Below are positions 18,388 to 26,823 of a DNA stretch of 64,000 nt, in pieces (position 1 is the stretch's first letter; each line of letters begins with the position of its first letter). This DNA is from Lachnospiraceae bacterium C1.1 (lineage in GTDB: Bacteria > Bacillota > Clostridia > Lachnospirales > Lachnospiraceae), in the NCBI GenBank assembly GCA_030434875.1, contig JAUISW010000001.1, forward strand, positions 2,367,501 to 2,431,500, read 5' to 3'. Both the position numbers and the translations under genes were made by a program. The notes below the pieces were generated by a model. The model made no database searches. It worked only from the letters and a program-made list of their open reading frames with translations, and was not told where the DNA came from.

Positions 18388-20811
18388 TTACATCTCCTCC
18401 TGAGTCTGTGCCACCTCATCAAGCTTGGTGGTCATGATACGATAGAGTTCAAGATCCTTAGGGAAGCGATCCACAAACGGCAAGATAACATTGCCATAAA
18501 ATAAAAGCCCTTCACCTTCTCCCGAATGTGTTACATACGAGAGCTGATGAGGGCTGATATTCAGCTGCTTGGCAAGGATAGCTCGATCTCCTACCGCCTG
18601 ATTCAACATATAGATAAAATCTGAGTTTTCAAAGATATTCTCAACTTCCTTAGAAGCAAGTAAGTCCTTTACGTTCTGGGTGATACCGGTTGGAATACCG
18701 CCCCACTTTCTGAAACGCTTCCAGATTTCTACGGTATAGGCTGCAGTCTGCTCTTCACGAAGAAGAAGGTGCATCTCATCCATGTAGTATCTGGTGGATT
18801 TACCCTGACTTCTATTCTCAGTAACCCTGCCCCAAACCTGATCCTGAACAACAAGCATTCCAATTTTCTTCAGCTGCTTTCCAAGATCTTTGATGTCATA
18901 GCAGACAAGTCTGTTGGTGATATCTACGTTGGTTCTGTGATTAAACACATTCAAAGAACCGGTAACATAGATTTCAAGGGCTGTTGCCACATTCTTTGCT
19001 TCCGGTTCATCCTGCTTCAAGAGTGCATTGTAAAGGTCCTCAAGAAGAGGCATATTTTCAGGCACAGGATTCAGGAAGTACTGCTGATAAATCTGATGAA
19101 TACAACGGTCAATGACAGTCTTTTCAACAGGCTTAAGTCCTTCCTTGCCACCAACAATAAGCTCGCACAAAGACAGAATGAAATCTGCCTTTAAAGCAAT
19201 CGGATTATCATCATCCGAATAGTTCATATTGATATCCATCGGATTGATGTACTGACTGCTGGTAGGGCTAATCTTAATAACCTGACCGCCAAATCTTTTT
19301 ACCAGAGCACTATACTCTGACTCAGGATCTGAGATGATAACATCATCATCCGTAACAAGAAACGCATTTGCGATTTCTCTTTTTGCCGAGAACGATTTAC
19401 CGGCACCAGGTGTACCAAGGATAAGACCGTTAGGATTCTTAAGCTTCTTTCTGTCAACCATAATCAAGTTGTTGGAAAGGGCATTCAGTCCATAATACAA
19501 AGCCTCATCTCCTGCCTGGAATAATTCCTGCGTTGTAAATGGAACAAAAATAGCTGTGGAGCTTGTAGTCATTCCACGCTGAATCTCAATCTCGTTGTAA
19601 GCAAGGGGAAGAGAACTCATAAGTCCCTGCTCCTGCTGGAAATTAAGTCTTACCAGATTGCAGTTATGCTTCTGAGCAATAGAGTTCGCCTGGAACACAT
19701 TGTTCTCAAGCTCCTGCTCTGTCTTTCCGGTATTGAGTACCAGGAATGTCAAAAGAAACATACGCTCATTCTGACTCTGCAATTCCTTTAAGAGTGCTTT
19801 TGCATCCTTACCATAGGTTGCAAGGTCTGATGGAATAATGTCCATATCATAACCGGCTCTTACCGCCTTCTTCTGCTCCTCAATCTTGCTTCGATCAAGT
19901 TCTGTAATGGTATGTTTTACCGTTTTAATCGCCTCAGTCTGATCTACTGACTGCACATGCATGGTTACAATCTGACTGGACTCCATACCAAGGAAATCTG
20001 CAAGCATTCTGTCTGAGATATCAGACGCTGTGATGCTTAAGAAGCTCATGGCTCCATAGAGATTACCCATCTGGAATAATCTGCCGTTTTTGAAATTAAG
20101 TCCTGCAGGTGCAACAAAGTCTTTTACAGAAAGGCCGCTTCCCACAAGCCATTTCCAGTCGAAGAAGAACTTCTCATCATCTCCCATATGAAACTGCTGG
20201 TGAATCAGCTCTAAGCGTTCTGCGCCGTTTAGCGTATTTGCCTGAACACCAAGTCTCTTAAAGTTGTTAAGAAGATCCATCTCGATATGAATAAGTCTCG
20301 GTTTTGCAGCTTTCATAGACTCTGCATGAATTCCAAAAGATAAATACTTGGTCTTGGTTAGACCATTGTTTCCAGCTTCCATCTGACGCTTTAACATGCC
20401 GGTATACTCATCCCTGACTTCATTGAAACCATCGTTCTGATGTGGTATGGCAATGGACTTTTCAAACTTCTCAGCATCCGTAGCCATGTTCATGAAGCTA
20501 AGTTCAAAGTGAACCGAGCTGTCAAAGAAATTTAGGAAGCTGCACCATTCCTCAAAAATCTCTGTCTGATCTTCCTGCTGTGCCAGCTGGTAATTGATAT
20601 CCTGAAACTGAATCGTCTTTGTATAATAATCGCTGCCTATTCTGCAAATGCCATCCTTAAACATCCTGTCAAAAGGAATGCTCTGCTGAGCTGTTCTGGG
20701 AACACCATCATTTTTCTGAGCTTCTTTGATGACGGCTCTTACTCTTTTCTGGTCTGCTTTCGATAACCCTGCCGGCATTACGATGTCTCTTTTTTTCGCT
20801 TTCAGAAACAA
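18388..20811 (-). CDS. VirB4/TraE-type conjugation ATPase
   Basis: An 807-residue ATPase that powers assembly of the type IV secretion channel. The N-terminal half carries the VirB4 interaction domain, the Walker A motif GTPGAGKS is at 466-473 and a Walker B-like segment (YYMDEMHLLL) lies near residue 680. The start is unusual but clear: a TTG at 20811 has a perfect AGGAGG nine bases upstream (20821-20826), whereas the first ATG (20778) has none. As a result the gene overlaps the end of the PrgI gene by about 100 bases in another frame. Confidence 0.95.
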   Translation of the reverse strand: MFLKAKKRDIVMPAGLSKADQKRVRAVIKEAQKNDGVPRTAQQSIPFDRMFKDGICRIGSDYYTKTIQFQDINYQLAQQEDQTEIFEEWCSFLNFFDSSVHFELSFMNMATDAEKFEKSIAIPHQNDGFNEVRDEYTGMLKRQMEAGNNGLTKTKYLSFGIHAESMKAAKPRLIHIEMDLLNNFKRLGVQANTLNGAERLELIHQQFHMGDDEKFFFDWKWLVGSGLSVKDFVAPAGLNFKNGRLFQMGNLYGAMSFLSITASDISDRMLADFLGMESSQIVTMHVQSVDQTEAIKTVKHTITELDRSKIEEQKKAVRAGYDMDIIPSDLATYGKDAKALLKELQSQNERMFLLTFLVLNTGKTEQELENNVFQANSIAQKHNCNLVRLNFQQEQGLMSSLPLAYNEIEIQRGMTTSSTAIFVPFTTQELFQAGDEALYYGLNALSNNLIMVDRKKLKNPNGLILGTPGAGKSFSAKREIANAFLVTDDDVIISDPESEYSALVKRFGGQVIKISPTSSQYINPMDINMNYSDDDNPIALKADFILSLCELIVGGKEGLKPVEKTVIDRCIHQIYQQYFLNPVPENMPLLEDLYNALLKQDEPEAKNVATALEIYVTGSLNVFNHRTNVDITNRLVCYDIKDLGKQLKKIGMLVVQDQVWGRVTENRSQGKSTRYYMDEMHLLLREEQTAAYTVEIWKRFRKWGGIPTGITQNVKDLLASKEVENIFENSDFIYMLNQAVGDRAILAKQLNISPHQLSYVTHSGEGEGLLFYGNVILPFVDRFPKDLELYRIMTTKLDEVAQTQEEM

Positions 20812-21166
20812 TTCTTTCTACCTCCTTCTCTACTTTCTTCTGCCTCATCAGGGCAGCGTAATAATTATCTGTTTTGTAAGGCCTTATCTTCGGCCTGATA
20901 AATGTTGCCTGAATAAAGTGATGCAAGAATACCTCTAACGGCTGTCCGTTCTTTTCATACATTGCAAAGAAAAACAGCGGCATCATTACAATCATCATGC
21001 CCATAGCTGCAAAGGTAGAGTCTCCGATCTTTTTCAAAAGGAAAAAGGTTGGAACACCGATAGCTGCAGCTATTACAAAGCAGATGAGCTGACGCTTGGT
21101 GAGGTTGAATGCCACTTTACTCTTTACCTTCGTGAGATCACGAGGCACCGGAATATAAGATGCCAT
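20708..21166 (-). CDS. PrgI-family conjugation membrane protein
   Basis: A 152-residue protein beginning MASYIPVPRDLTKVKSKVAFNLT, a characteristic PrgI/TcpE-like start. Two membrane helices lie at about 30-48 (LICFVIAAAIGVPTFFLLKK) and 53-70. The tail is basic and cytoplasmic, RHRNAGRVIESRPEK and onwards. PrgI plays the VirB3 part at the inner membrane, next to the VirB4 ATPase, whose gene starts inside its 3' end. The ATG at 21166 follows AAGGAGG. Confidence 0.9.
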   Translation of the reverse strand: MASYIPVPRDLTKVKSKVAFNLTKRQLICFVIAAAIGVPTFFLLKKIGDSTFAAMGMMIVMMPLFFFAMYEKNGQPLEVFLHHFIQATFIRPKIRPYKTDNYYAALMRQKKVEKEVERIVSESEKKRHRNAGRVIESRPEKSKSRHQRSSEK

Positions 21167-21178
21167 TTCTTTTCCTCC

Positions 21179-22045
21179 TTAATGTGCGTGGAATACAGAT
21201 CTTGCAATAGAACCTGTCTTAAACAAGGTGAATGCAAGAAGTAATGTGATACCAAGGACATTCCACAAAGAGCCCATGATATCTGATGAAAATGAAACTG
21301 TCTGAACTAGGGCTGCATAAATTGCTACGCAGACCATGATTAAAAATCCCTGGAAGCCAAGTGCAAAAAGGGATCTCAAATAATTCTGTCCAATCATGCT
21401 CTGCTCTCTATTGCCGAAAGTTGCAAATGGAATCGGAGCAAGGCTGATAGTCAAATAGATTTCTATCATTCGACCATAAACAATAGCCCAGATCAGAATC
21501 GATAAAATCTCAAATAAGAACTTCACTGCAAAGGACTGTAGGAATATGCCAAATAGCGGTCCCACATCCATTGCTTCCAAAGTGCTTTGCATAGTTGCCA
21601 AAGTTGAACCGTCCACTGCGGTACTTCCGGCGATAAGTGATCCTGATTGATTGACCACATGTTGTGCTACGTCAAAGACTGCCATGGTGATATTAAAGGT
21701 ATTTGTAATCAGCGTTACTGCTACAAAGGTCTTGAATACCCACTTGAAAAAGATCCAGGTTTCAAAGTTTGCCAGGTTATTGTGAGCGATGACCAGCTGT
21801 ATCAGTTCATAGCAGGCAATAAACGTAAGGATAATTCCTGCTATGGGTAGAATCACATTCTCCGACAGGTTCCTGATGAGGTTATAAACCGTAGGCTGGA
21901 ACTGATCCGGAGTCTGTGCCACCTGTGCTGTTACTTCTCCAATCTTCTGATTCAAGGTTGAAAATGTAGATGTGAGGTTATCCATAATCCCACCTACCAG
22001 CATGTCTTTGAGCCAATCAGTCAGTTTTTCTAACAAACTTTCCAA
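21179..22045 (-). CDS. VirB6/TrbL-like conjugal transfer channel protein
   Basis: A 288-residue polytopic membrane protein. After an amphipathic N-terminus there are about five to six hydrophobic segments (VILPIAGIILTFIACYELI, FLFEILSILIWAIVYGRMI, LGFQGFLIMVCVAIYAALV, NVLGITLLLAFTLFKTG). The conserved motif IEIYLTISLAPIPFATFGN is typical of the TrbL/VirB6 group in clostridial CTns. It probably forms part of the membrane channel. The start is a TTG at 22045 with AGGAGG six bases upstream, a second non-ATG start in this operon. Confidence 0.88.
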   Translation of the reverse strand: MESLLEKLTDWLKDMLVGGIMDNLTSTFSTLNQKIGEVTAQVAQTPDQFQPTVYNLIRNLSENVILPIAGIILTFIACYELIQLVIAHNNLANFETWIFFKWVFKTFVAVTLITNTFNITMAVFDVAQHVVNQSGSLIAGSTAVDGSTLATMQSTLEAMDVGPLFGIFLQSFAVKFLFEILSILIWAIVYGRMIEIYLTISLAPIPFATFGNREQSMIGQNYLRSLFALGFQGFLIMVCVAIYAALVQTVSFSSDIMGSLWNVLGITLLLAFTLFKTGSIARSVFHAH

Positions 22046-22064
22046 CGATTGCCTCCTTTCTCAG

Positions 22065-22093
22065 GGAAGGGCAGCTTGTTACACTGCCCTTCC
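22065..22093. terminator. Strong hairpin between the Maff2 and VirB6-like genes
   Basis: Perfect ten-base arms GGAAGGGCAG (22065-22074) and CTGCCCTTCC (22084-22093). A T-rich run (TGATTTTTG) follows only on the plus strand, so as a rho-independent terminator it would stop antisense transcription. On the operon strand it is better read as an mRNA-stabilising or attenuating hairpin after the very short Maff2 gene. Confidence 0.55.
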
Positions 22094-22118
22094 TGATTTT
22101 TGTTGGTGATAGGCCGGA

Positions 22119-22331
22119 TTAGAAAAGTCCGGAAAGAAGTGGAACGAGAGTAGTACCGATGAGGGCAACTCCACCACCGGCCATGAGCTGCTTCATGCCC
22201 TGTGACTTAGCTCCAGGGTTGTCATTGCCATATCCCTCCATGAGGTTTACAACACCCCAAATTCCAAGACCTGCACCAAGTGCGATAACGAGTGTCTGAA
22301 GTACGCCTACTGCTGAGTTGAAAAATGCCAT
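22119..22331 (-). CDS. Maff2-family small membrane protein (VirB2 pilin-like)
   Basis: A 70-residue protein with two hydrophobic helices (VLQTLVIALGAGLGIWGVVN and LMAGGGVALIGTTLVPLLSG) around a short polar loop with GYGNDNPGAKSQGMKQ. This is the typical Maff2 sequence of Tn1549-type ICEs. Its size, topology and place beside VirB6, PrgI and VirB4 homologues fit a VirB2-like pilin or channel subunit; that role is inferred. The ATG at 22331 has GGAGGATT upstream. It is set apart from the VirD4 gene by a terminator-like hairpin, which may allow it a different expression level. Confidence 0.88.
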   Translation of the reverse strand: MAFFNSAVGVLQTLVIALGAGLGIWGVVNLMEGYGNDNPGAKSQGMKQLMAGGGVALIGTTLVPLLSGLF

Positions 22332-22604
22332 AATAAAATCCTCCTTGTGATTAAAAAAATTGATTGTTTGTAGTTGCGGGCATTAAAAAAGAGCCATGGC
22401 TGATCAGGCCGTGACTCTCGTTAATTACCCTTGAAAAAAGTTCCATATTCAGTTGTAAGCCGGATGTCTTCTGCAGTGACTTTTCCGGCACAGCGCTGCA
22501 TTAATTAACGCGGAATCTTCCGCTATACTCCTCTTCAGGAGTAAATACGGCGGCAGGTTATGACTCCTGCTTTTCAATCGCCCTTGGGCTACGCCGCATG
22601 ACGG
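22332..22604 (-). promoter_or_regulatory. Intergenic region with terminator-like hairpin between VirD4 and Maff2 genes
   Basis: 273 bases without a gene, in an operon where other neighbours overlap. On the minus strand a hairpin with G-U pairs (22391-22417) is followed by six T residues (22390-22385), which is a rho-independent terminator or attenuator just upstream of the Maff2 ribosome site. Further upstream are several short dyads, for example GCGGAA/TTCCGC around 22510-22525 and GACTCCTG/CAGGAGT-like segments at 22530-22575. A read-through-controlled leader is plausible but unproven. Confidence 0.45.
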
Positions 22605-24383
22605 TTACTTGCTTTCGCTATCTTCAAATACTTCGTATTCATCATTTGGATGAAGGACAAGCTTTCTGTTTAGATACTTCTCAATATCGAACCAGTTCTT
22701 CTTGTCATAATCTGCTGTCAGCGGATAGTTTGGATGTTTTGTCAGGTCATACTTATCTGAGAGAAAAGGTCTCACACCTCTCACCTGCACAATACATTTA
22801 CTGCCATCCATAACAGCAAGCTCATCCATACTCATCAGCTCTTTGCCGAGTTTCTGATAATTCATGTTGTAGGACTCCTGAGAACCCTTAGTATTTCCTG
22901 TGGTGTACATATCAATGGTTTCCTTGCCTAGAATCTCTGTAAGATCCTTAAGCGTTGTCTTCTCTGTTCCACCAAGGAAAATCTGAGAATCCATGTTACC
23001 GATAATGGTATCAGCATTATCTTTGTAGATTGCCTTAAGCTGTGACTTTGCCTGAAGCACTAGGCAGGCACTAATCTCACGGGAGCGGATGGTTGCAACA
23101 AGCTTCTCCAGGTTAGGAATCTGTCCGATATTGGCACACTCATCTACAAGGCACCGTACATGAACCGGAAGCCTTCCACCGTAAACATCATCAGCCTTCT
23201 CACAAAGGAGATTAAACAGCTGCGTATACACCATAGATATTAGGAAATTAAAAGTAGCGTCTGTATCTGACATAATCAGAAACAACGCCGTTTTCTTATC
23301 ACCGATAGTATCCAGTTGTAATTCATCATAAGCTGTAATCTCTCGAAGCTCCTTGATATCGAATGGAGCCAGTCTGGCGCCACAGCTTACAAGGATTGAC
23401 TTTGCTGTCTTTCCAGCTGCTAATTTGTATTTCTTATATTGGCGAACTGCAAAATGATTTGGATCTTTTTCTTCCAGCTCATCAAAGAGCATATCGACTG
23501 CATTTTTGAACTCCTCATCATCTTCTCTGACCTCCATTGCATTGATCATTTCAAGAAGTGTTGTGAAGTTCTGTTCCTCTATCGGAGCCTCATAATGGAT
23601 GTAGCCTATAAGTGCTGAATACAGCAATTTTTCGGCCTTTTCCCAGAATTCATCACCGCCTTTTCCTTCACCTTTAGTATTGGCAATCAGCGTAGTTACA
23701 AGCTTTAGGATATCCTTCTCACTATGAATATAAGCGAAAGGATTGTAATGCATACTCTTGTTGAAGTTGATGGTATTGAAGGTTTTAATTCGATACCCCT
23801 TCTTCAAAAGTGCATTGCCACATTCAAGAACCACGCTTCCCTTTGGATCAGTTACTACAAACGAACAAGGATAATCCTTACTGTCGCACTGCAGCAAGTT
23901 TGGTTTAATAAAAAATCTCGTTTTACCTGAGCCGGAACCACCTACAACCAGAACATTCTTATTTCTTGCGTACTTTGGCTGTGATGGTCTGGAACTTAGT
24001 GTAATCTGCTCCGTTTGGGACAGAATCACATTATTCTTCGGATCGGGATCTTTGAACGGTTCTATGTCGGAGGGCTTCCCCCATCTGGCTGAACCATATT
24101 CTGAGCCATGCCGAAATTTCTTAGCATTCTTTCCCTTCAGATAAACTGCAAGTCGTAGTGCTGCGCCACAGGCTGCACCAATAAGCAAATCAAAGGGATG
24201 TAAGCTAGGAAGCGGATTCGTAAATGCGGTTTGAAATCCGCCTCCAATAATAAGCCCCTGAAGCTTTTCCGAAGCATTCATCCCTTCTGCTATTCTCCAG
24301 GCCTCACCTAAGTTTGTAGCAAACAGGCCTATTGCAACATAAGGGATATTCAGGATAATCTTCTTTTTTAATTTCTGATTCAT
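22605..24383 (-). CDS. VirD4/TraG-type coupling protein
   Basis: A 592-residue type IV coupling ATPase that brings the relaxase-DNA complex to the channel. Two N-terminal membrane helices (about 8-26 and 64-82) precede the Walker A motif GGSGSGKT at 148-155. A Walker B-like segment VRCLVDECANIGQIPNLEKL near residue 410 carries the conserved DEC-NIG pattern of TraG proteins. The ATG at 24383 has AAGGAG upstream and overlaps the PcfB stop by four bases, so the two products are made together, as in pCF10. Confidence 0.95.
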   Translation of the reverse strand: MNQKLKKKIILNIPYVAIGLFATNLGEAWRIAEGMNASEKLQGLIIGGGFQTAFTNPLPSLHPFDLLIGAACGAALRLAVYLKGKNAKKFRHGSEYGSARWGKPSDIEPFKDPDPKNNVILSQTEQITLSSRPSQPKYARNKNVLVVGGSGSGKTRFFIKPNLLQCDSKDYPCSFVVTDPKGSVVLECGNALLKKGYRIKTFNTINFNKSMHYNPFAYIHSEKDILKLVTTLIANTKGEGKGGDEFWEKAEKLLYSALIGYIHYEAPIEEQNFTTLLEMINAMEVREDDEEFKNAVDMLFDELEEKDPNHFAVRQYKKYKLAAGKTAKSILVSCGARLAPFDIKELREITAYDELQLDTIGDKKTALFLIMSDTDATFNFLISMVYTQLFNLLCEKADDVYGGRLPVHVRCLVDECANIGQIPNLEKLVATIRSREISACLVLQAKSQLKAIYKDNADTIIGNMDSQIFLGGTEKTTLKDLTEILGKETIDMYTTGNTKGSQESYNMNYQKLGKELMSMDELAVMDGSKCIVQVRGVRPFLSDKYDLTKHPNYPLTADYDKKNWFDIEKYLNRKLVLHPNDEYEVFEDSESK

Positions 24384-24865
24384 CGTGTCTGCTCCTTCCT
24401 CTTCTCTACTACCTTGCGAGGTATAGAAGCAACCTTTTCCTTAAGTTTCTTAAGCTTACCAAGCACACTCTCCTTTGCACCTTTTTCTTTTCCAAGGGTA
24501 CGTTTGGTATAATCAGCTACCAGATCAGAGATAGCATCTGCATCCTGAGCCTTGAAAAAAATCTTATAAGTACCAGCCTCCTTATCTTTCACCACGGCAT
24601 AATCTACACCGTACTTCCTGGCAAGGCGATTAAACAAATGGATATCTTCACCATCTAGCTCTATCTTCTGAGCACCTTTGCCCTGCTTAATGAGCTTTTT
24701 CACAGGCATCTTACCTGTTTTAACTTTTTCCTTCCCGAAGTACTTTTTATCATGCCTATGACGCAAATAAGCTTTTAGAACATTAAGTAACAACCTGGCT
24801 GTTGGCTTAACACCTTTTTCCACCATGAAATGGAGCGACTTGGCTGAAAGTTCTTCATTAACCAC
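24380..24865 (-). CDS. PcfB-family protein (DUF3801)
   Basis: A 161-residue protein with the DUF3801/PcfB layout: SAKSLHFMVEKGVKPTARLL at the N-terminus, then a basic segment, then IHLFNRLARKYGVDYAVVKD. In the enterococcal plasmid pCF10, PcfB is a soluble partner of the coupling protein in the transfer initiation complex. The start is a GTG at 24865 with GGAGG nine bases upstream. The gene runs directly into the VirD4 homologue. Confidence 0.85.
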   Translation of the reverse strand: MVNEELSAKSLHFMVEKGVKPTARLLLNVLKAYLRHRHDKKYFGKEKVKTGKMPVKKLIKQGKGAQKIELDGEDIHLFNRLARKYGVDYAVVKDKEAGTYKIFFKAQDADAISDLVADYTKRTLGKEKGAKESVLGKLKKLKEKVASIPRKVVEKRKEQTR

Positions 24866-24894
24866 GAATTATCGCCTCCTTCCTGACTAACATC

Positions 24895-25224
24895 CTATAA
24901 GCCAATCACTCCATCTAAGGTTGTAACAATAACCTTGGATTTTCTGGCTATTGCAATATCATCCTTAACTTCCTCATTCTGCTTATTACCACAGATAACA
25001 AGGAATCTGGCTCTACGAAGTAGATCCTCGGACATTTCCTTGAATCTCTTATGAGCTTCCGTATCCTCAGCTGAAAAGATTCCATCAAAAGCAAGAATCG
25101 GACAAAGTGGAAGGTATCCTTCCTTTACCAGTTCCTGACAATATTTCTTGGCATCTTCTTTTGCCACAACCGGATTCTTATTCCATGCTGCAGTAACGTA
25201 AGCTCTCGGTATTGTTCTACTCAT
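24895..25224 (-). CDS. DUF4406/DUF7768-like protein (nucleoside deoxyribosyltransferase-like fold)
   Basis: A 109-residue protein. The order RAYVTAAW at the start, a helix with DAKKYCQELVKEGYLPLCP, then FLVICGN and late DDIAIARKSKVIVTTLD resembles the DUF4406/DUF7768 group, which shares the fold of nucleoside 2-deoxyribosyltransferases. The catalytic function of these short ICE versions is not established. The ATG at 25224 has GGAGGAAA upstream. It lies between a hypothetical gene and pcfB with short gaps, so it belongs to the same transcript. Confidence 0.7.
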   Translation of the reverse strand: MSRTIPRAYVTAAWNKNPVVAKEDAKKYCQELVKEGYLPLCPILAFDGIFSAEDTEAHKRFKEMSEDLLRRARFLVICGNKQNEEVKDDIAIARKSKVIVTTLDGVIGL

Positions 25225-25236
25225 GATATTTCCTCC

Positions 25237-25647
25237 TTAATCAACACGCATTGCAGAAAAGCAGGCATCTCCTGCCTTCAAAGTATCCATCTGTGCCATA
25301 GCAACCTCTAAGAGATCACCAATCTCATCATCAGGAATAGCCTTAAGCACATTCCCTGCTCTTTGAAAAATAAGCACACTGCCAACTAAATACTCTTCAC
25401 CCTCTGCCTTAAAAAGCTTATCTTTGTTGTAAACAGCAATATAATCTGACTGTCCAAGATGAGTTCCTGCCCCACAAGTAGCCATCTGATCAAGGATTTT
25501 CTCTGCTTCCTTCATAGAAATCTGTCTGATTTTGCCGTTGGTTCCAAGAATCACAGCATGAGCATCTGGCCTGGATACATCTGTCTCCGGTACTTTTATT
25601 CCATCCTTGATAGGATCAAGCTGAATATCAATTGTAATCTGTTCCAT
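25237..25647 (-). CDS. Conserved ICE protein of unknown function (136 aa)
   Basis: From the ATG at 25647 (GGAGGA nine bases upstream; an earlier ATG at 25653 is too close) the protein reads MEQITIDIQLDPIKDG. It is a soluble, mildly acidic protein with a YIAVYNKDKLFKAEGEEYLVGS hairpin-like region. I do not recognise its family with certainty. Its fixed place next to the replication initiator in this element class suggests a role in maintenance, but nothing in the sequence proves it. Confidence 0.65.
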   Translation of the reverse strand: MEQITIDIQLDPIKDGIKVPETDVSRPDAHAVILGTNGKIRQISMKEAEKILDQMATCGAGTHLGQSDYIAVYNKDKLFKAEGEEYLVGSVLIFQRAGNVLKAIPDDEIGDLLEVAMAQMDTLKAGDACFSAMRVD

Positions 25648-25659
25648 TGTCATTCCTCC

Positions 25660-26523
25660 TTAGATTTTTCCTGTCGCCATGTCATGTTGGACCAGCGACT
25701 GATAATAGTTGTTAATCGTAATTGGCGCATTATAAAGTGCTGCCACTATGTATTTCTTTACATTGCGAACCTTTGTAGTCTTGTCCTTCATACTGTCCAT
25801 TACAAATTGGATATGGCTGCTATCCAGCTTCATGAATCTGCTTTTCACTACGTTAATTGGCTTTTTATCCCCAGATATAGTGAAAAACTTCTGGTTGCTG
25901 CATAGCACATCCAAGATTATGTCAAAAATCTCATCTATCTCTTCTACTCCATAGGGATAGCGCTCTTTGAGTATCTCTATATCCAGTGACTGGTATAAAT
26001 ATTGTCTGTATAGCTCCCTCTCATCTTCTCTGCTCTTAGATAAGATAAGATTAGTATTACTACACTCAGTATTATTTAACTCAGTATTATTAGGTGGTGA
26101 TTCTCGACATTCCGGGCTGGTGATTTTCACTACACCGGCATGGTGATTTTCACCACTCCGGACTGGTGATTCCTGAAGCAGGATAAAGTTCTTCACATAG
26201 ATCCTGTCAGGTTTACAAAGTCCCTGTTTAACTCTTTCAATAAGTCCGTAACTCTCAAGCTCCTTTAAAAGCTTTAAAGCCTTCTGACTCGCACAATGCA
26301 AATCCTCCTGGATACTGACAAGGGTGTAATAGACATACACTCTGCCCTCTTCATCAATCCAATGATTTTTCTTGGAAAGGGATACCCTATTCAGAAATAA
26401 TCCATACAGAACCTTGGCATCCGTAGAAAGCTTTGCGAACTTTTCATCCTTAAAGAGCACCTGGGGAATCCTATAGAAGGCAAACTGCTCAGACTCTTCC
26501 TCATGAAAATAGCCAAAGTCCAT
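25660..26523 (-). CDS. repA: RepA_N-type replication initiator protein
   Basis: A 287-residue protein whose N-terminus FAFYRIPQVLFKDEKFAKLSTDAKVLYGLFLNR (given here as a family pattern, split by short loops) is the winged-helix RepA_N domain found in replication initiators of Firmicutes plasmids and Tn1549-like ICEs. The C-terminal part after about 170 has a DnaD-like helical segment. It may allow the excised circle to replicate in the donor or recipient. The ATG at 26523 has AAAGAGGTG upstream. In related plasmids the initiator binds iterons within its own gene, but I see no clear iteron array here. Confidence 0.85.
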   Translation of the reverse strand: MDFGYFHEEESEQFAFYRIPQVLFKDEKFAKLSTDAKVLYGLFLNRVSLSKKNHWIDEEGRVYVYYTLVSIQEDLHCASQKALKLLKELESYGLIERVKQGLCKPDRIYVKNFILLQESPVRSGENHHAGVVKITSPECRESPPNNTELNNTECSNTNLILSKSREDERELYRQYLYQSLDIEILKERYPYGVEEIDEIFDIILDVLCSNQKFFTISGDKKPINVVKSRFMKLDSSHIQFVMDSMKDKTTKVRNVKKYIVAALYNAPITINNYYQSLVQHDMATGKI

Positions 26524-26534
26524 ACCACACCTCT

Positions 26535-26747
26535 TTAGGCATTACCTGTAGCAACACTGTTACTTCTGCTGTCAGCAACAAGCTTCTGATAGCAGGGAAA
26601 GCAAAACGTTCTGCCATTACCATAAGGACAAGGATGACTGCAATTGCAAGGTGTAACTGGGCCAAGCTTAGGTGCTACACTGTGAGGCACTCTTGAAATG
26701 CCATTTTTGTCAAAGTTCTTCTGAACTCTCATATATTTCTTACTCAT
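26535..26747 (-). CDS. Small cysteine-rich (zinc-ribbon-like) ICE protein
   Basis: A 70-residue protein with the cysteine/histidine cluster CNCSHPCPYGNGRTFCFPC, which could bind one zinc ion, preceded by a basic N-terminus MSKKYMRVQKNFDKNG. The ATG at 26747 has AAAGGAGAT upstream. It lies 12 bases before repA. No named family is recognised; nucleic-acid binding is a reasonable guess for a basic zinc-ribbon-like protein in this position. Confidence 0.65.
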   Translation of the reverse strand: MSKKYMRVQKNFDKNGISRVPHSVAPKLGPVTPCNCSHPCPYGNGRTFCFPCYQKLVADSRSNSVATGNA

Positions 26748-26771
26748 CTTAGATATCTCCTTTCGCCATTG

Positions 26772-26800
26772 AAAAAGGCCTCCCTAAAAATAGGGAAGCC
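26772..26800 (-). terminator. Rho-independent terminator after the DUF5688 gene
   Basis: On the minus strand the stem GGCTTCCCTA-TTTT-TAGGGAGGCC (26800-26777) is followed by five T residues (26776-26772). It separates the DUF5688 gene from the repA-to-relaxase operon. Confidence 0.8.
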
Positions 26801-26823
26801 TCTCTCTTACTTATTGATGGAAC

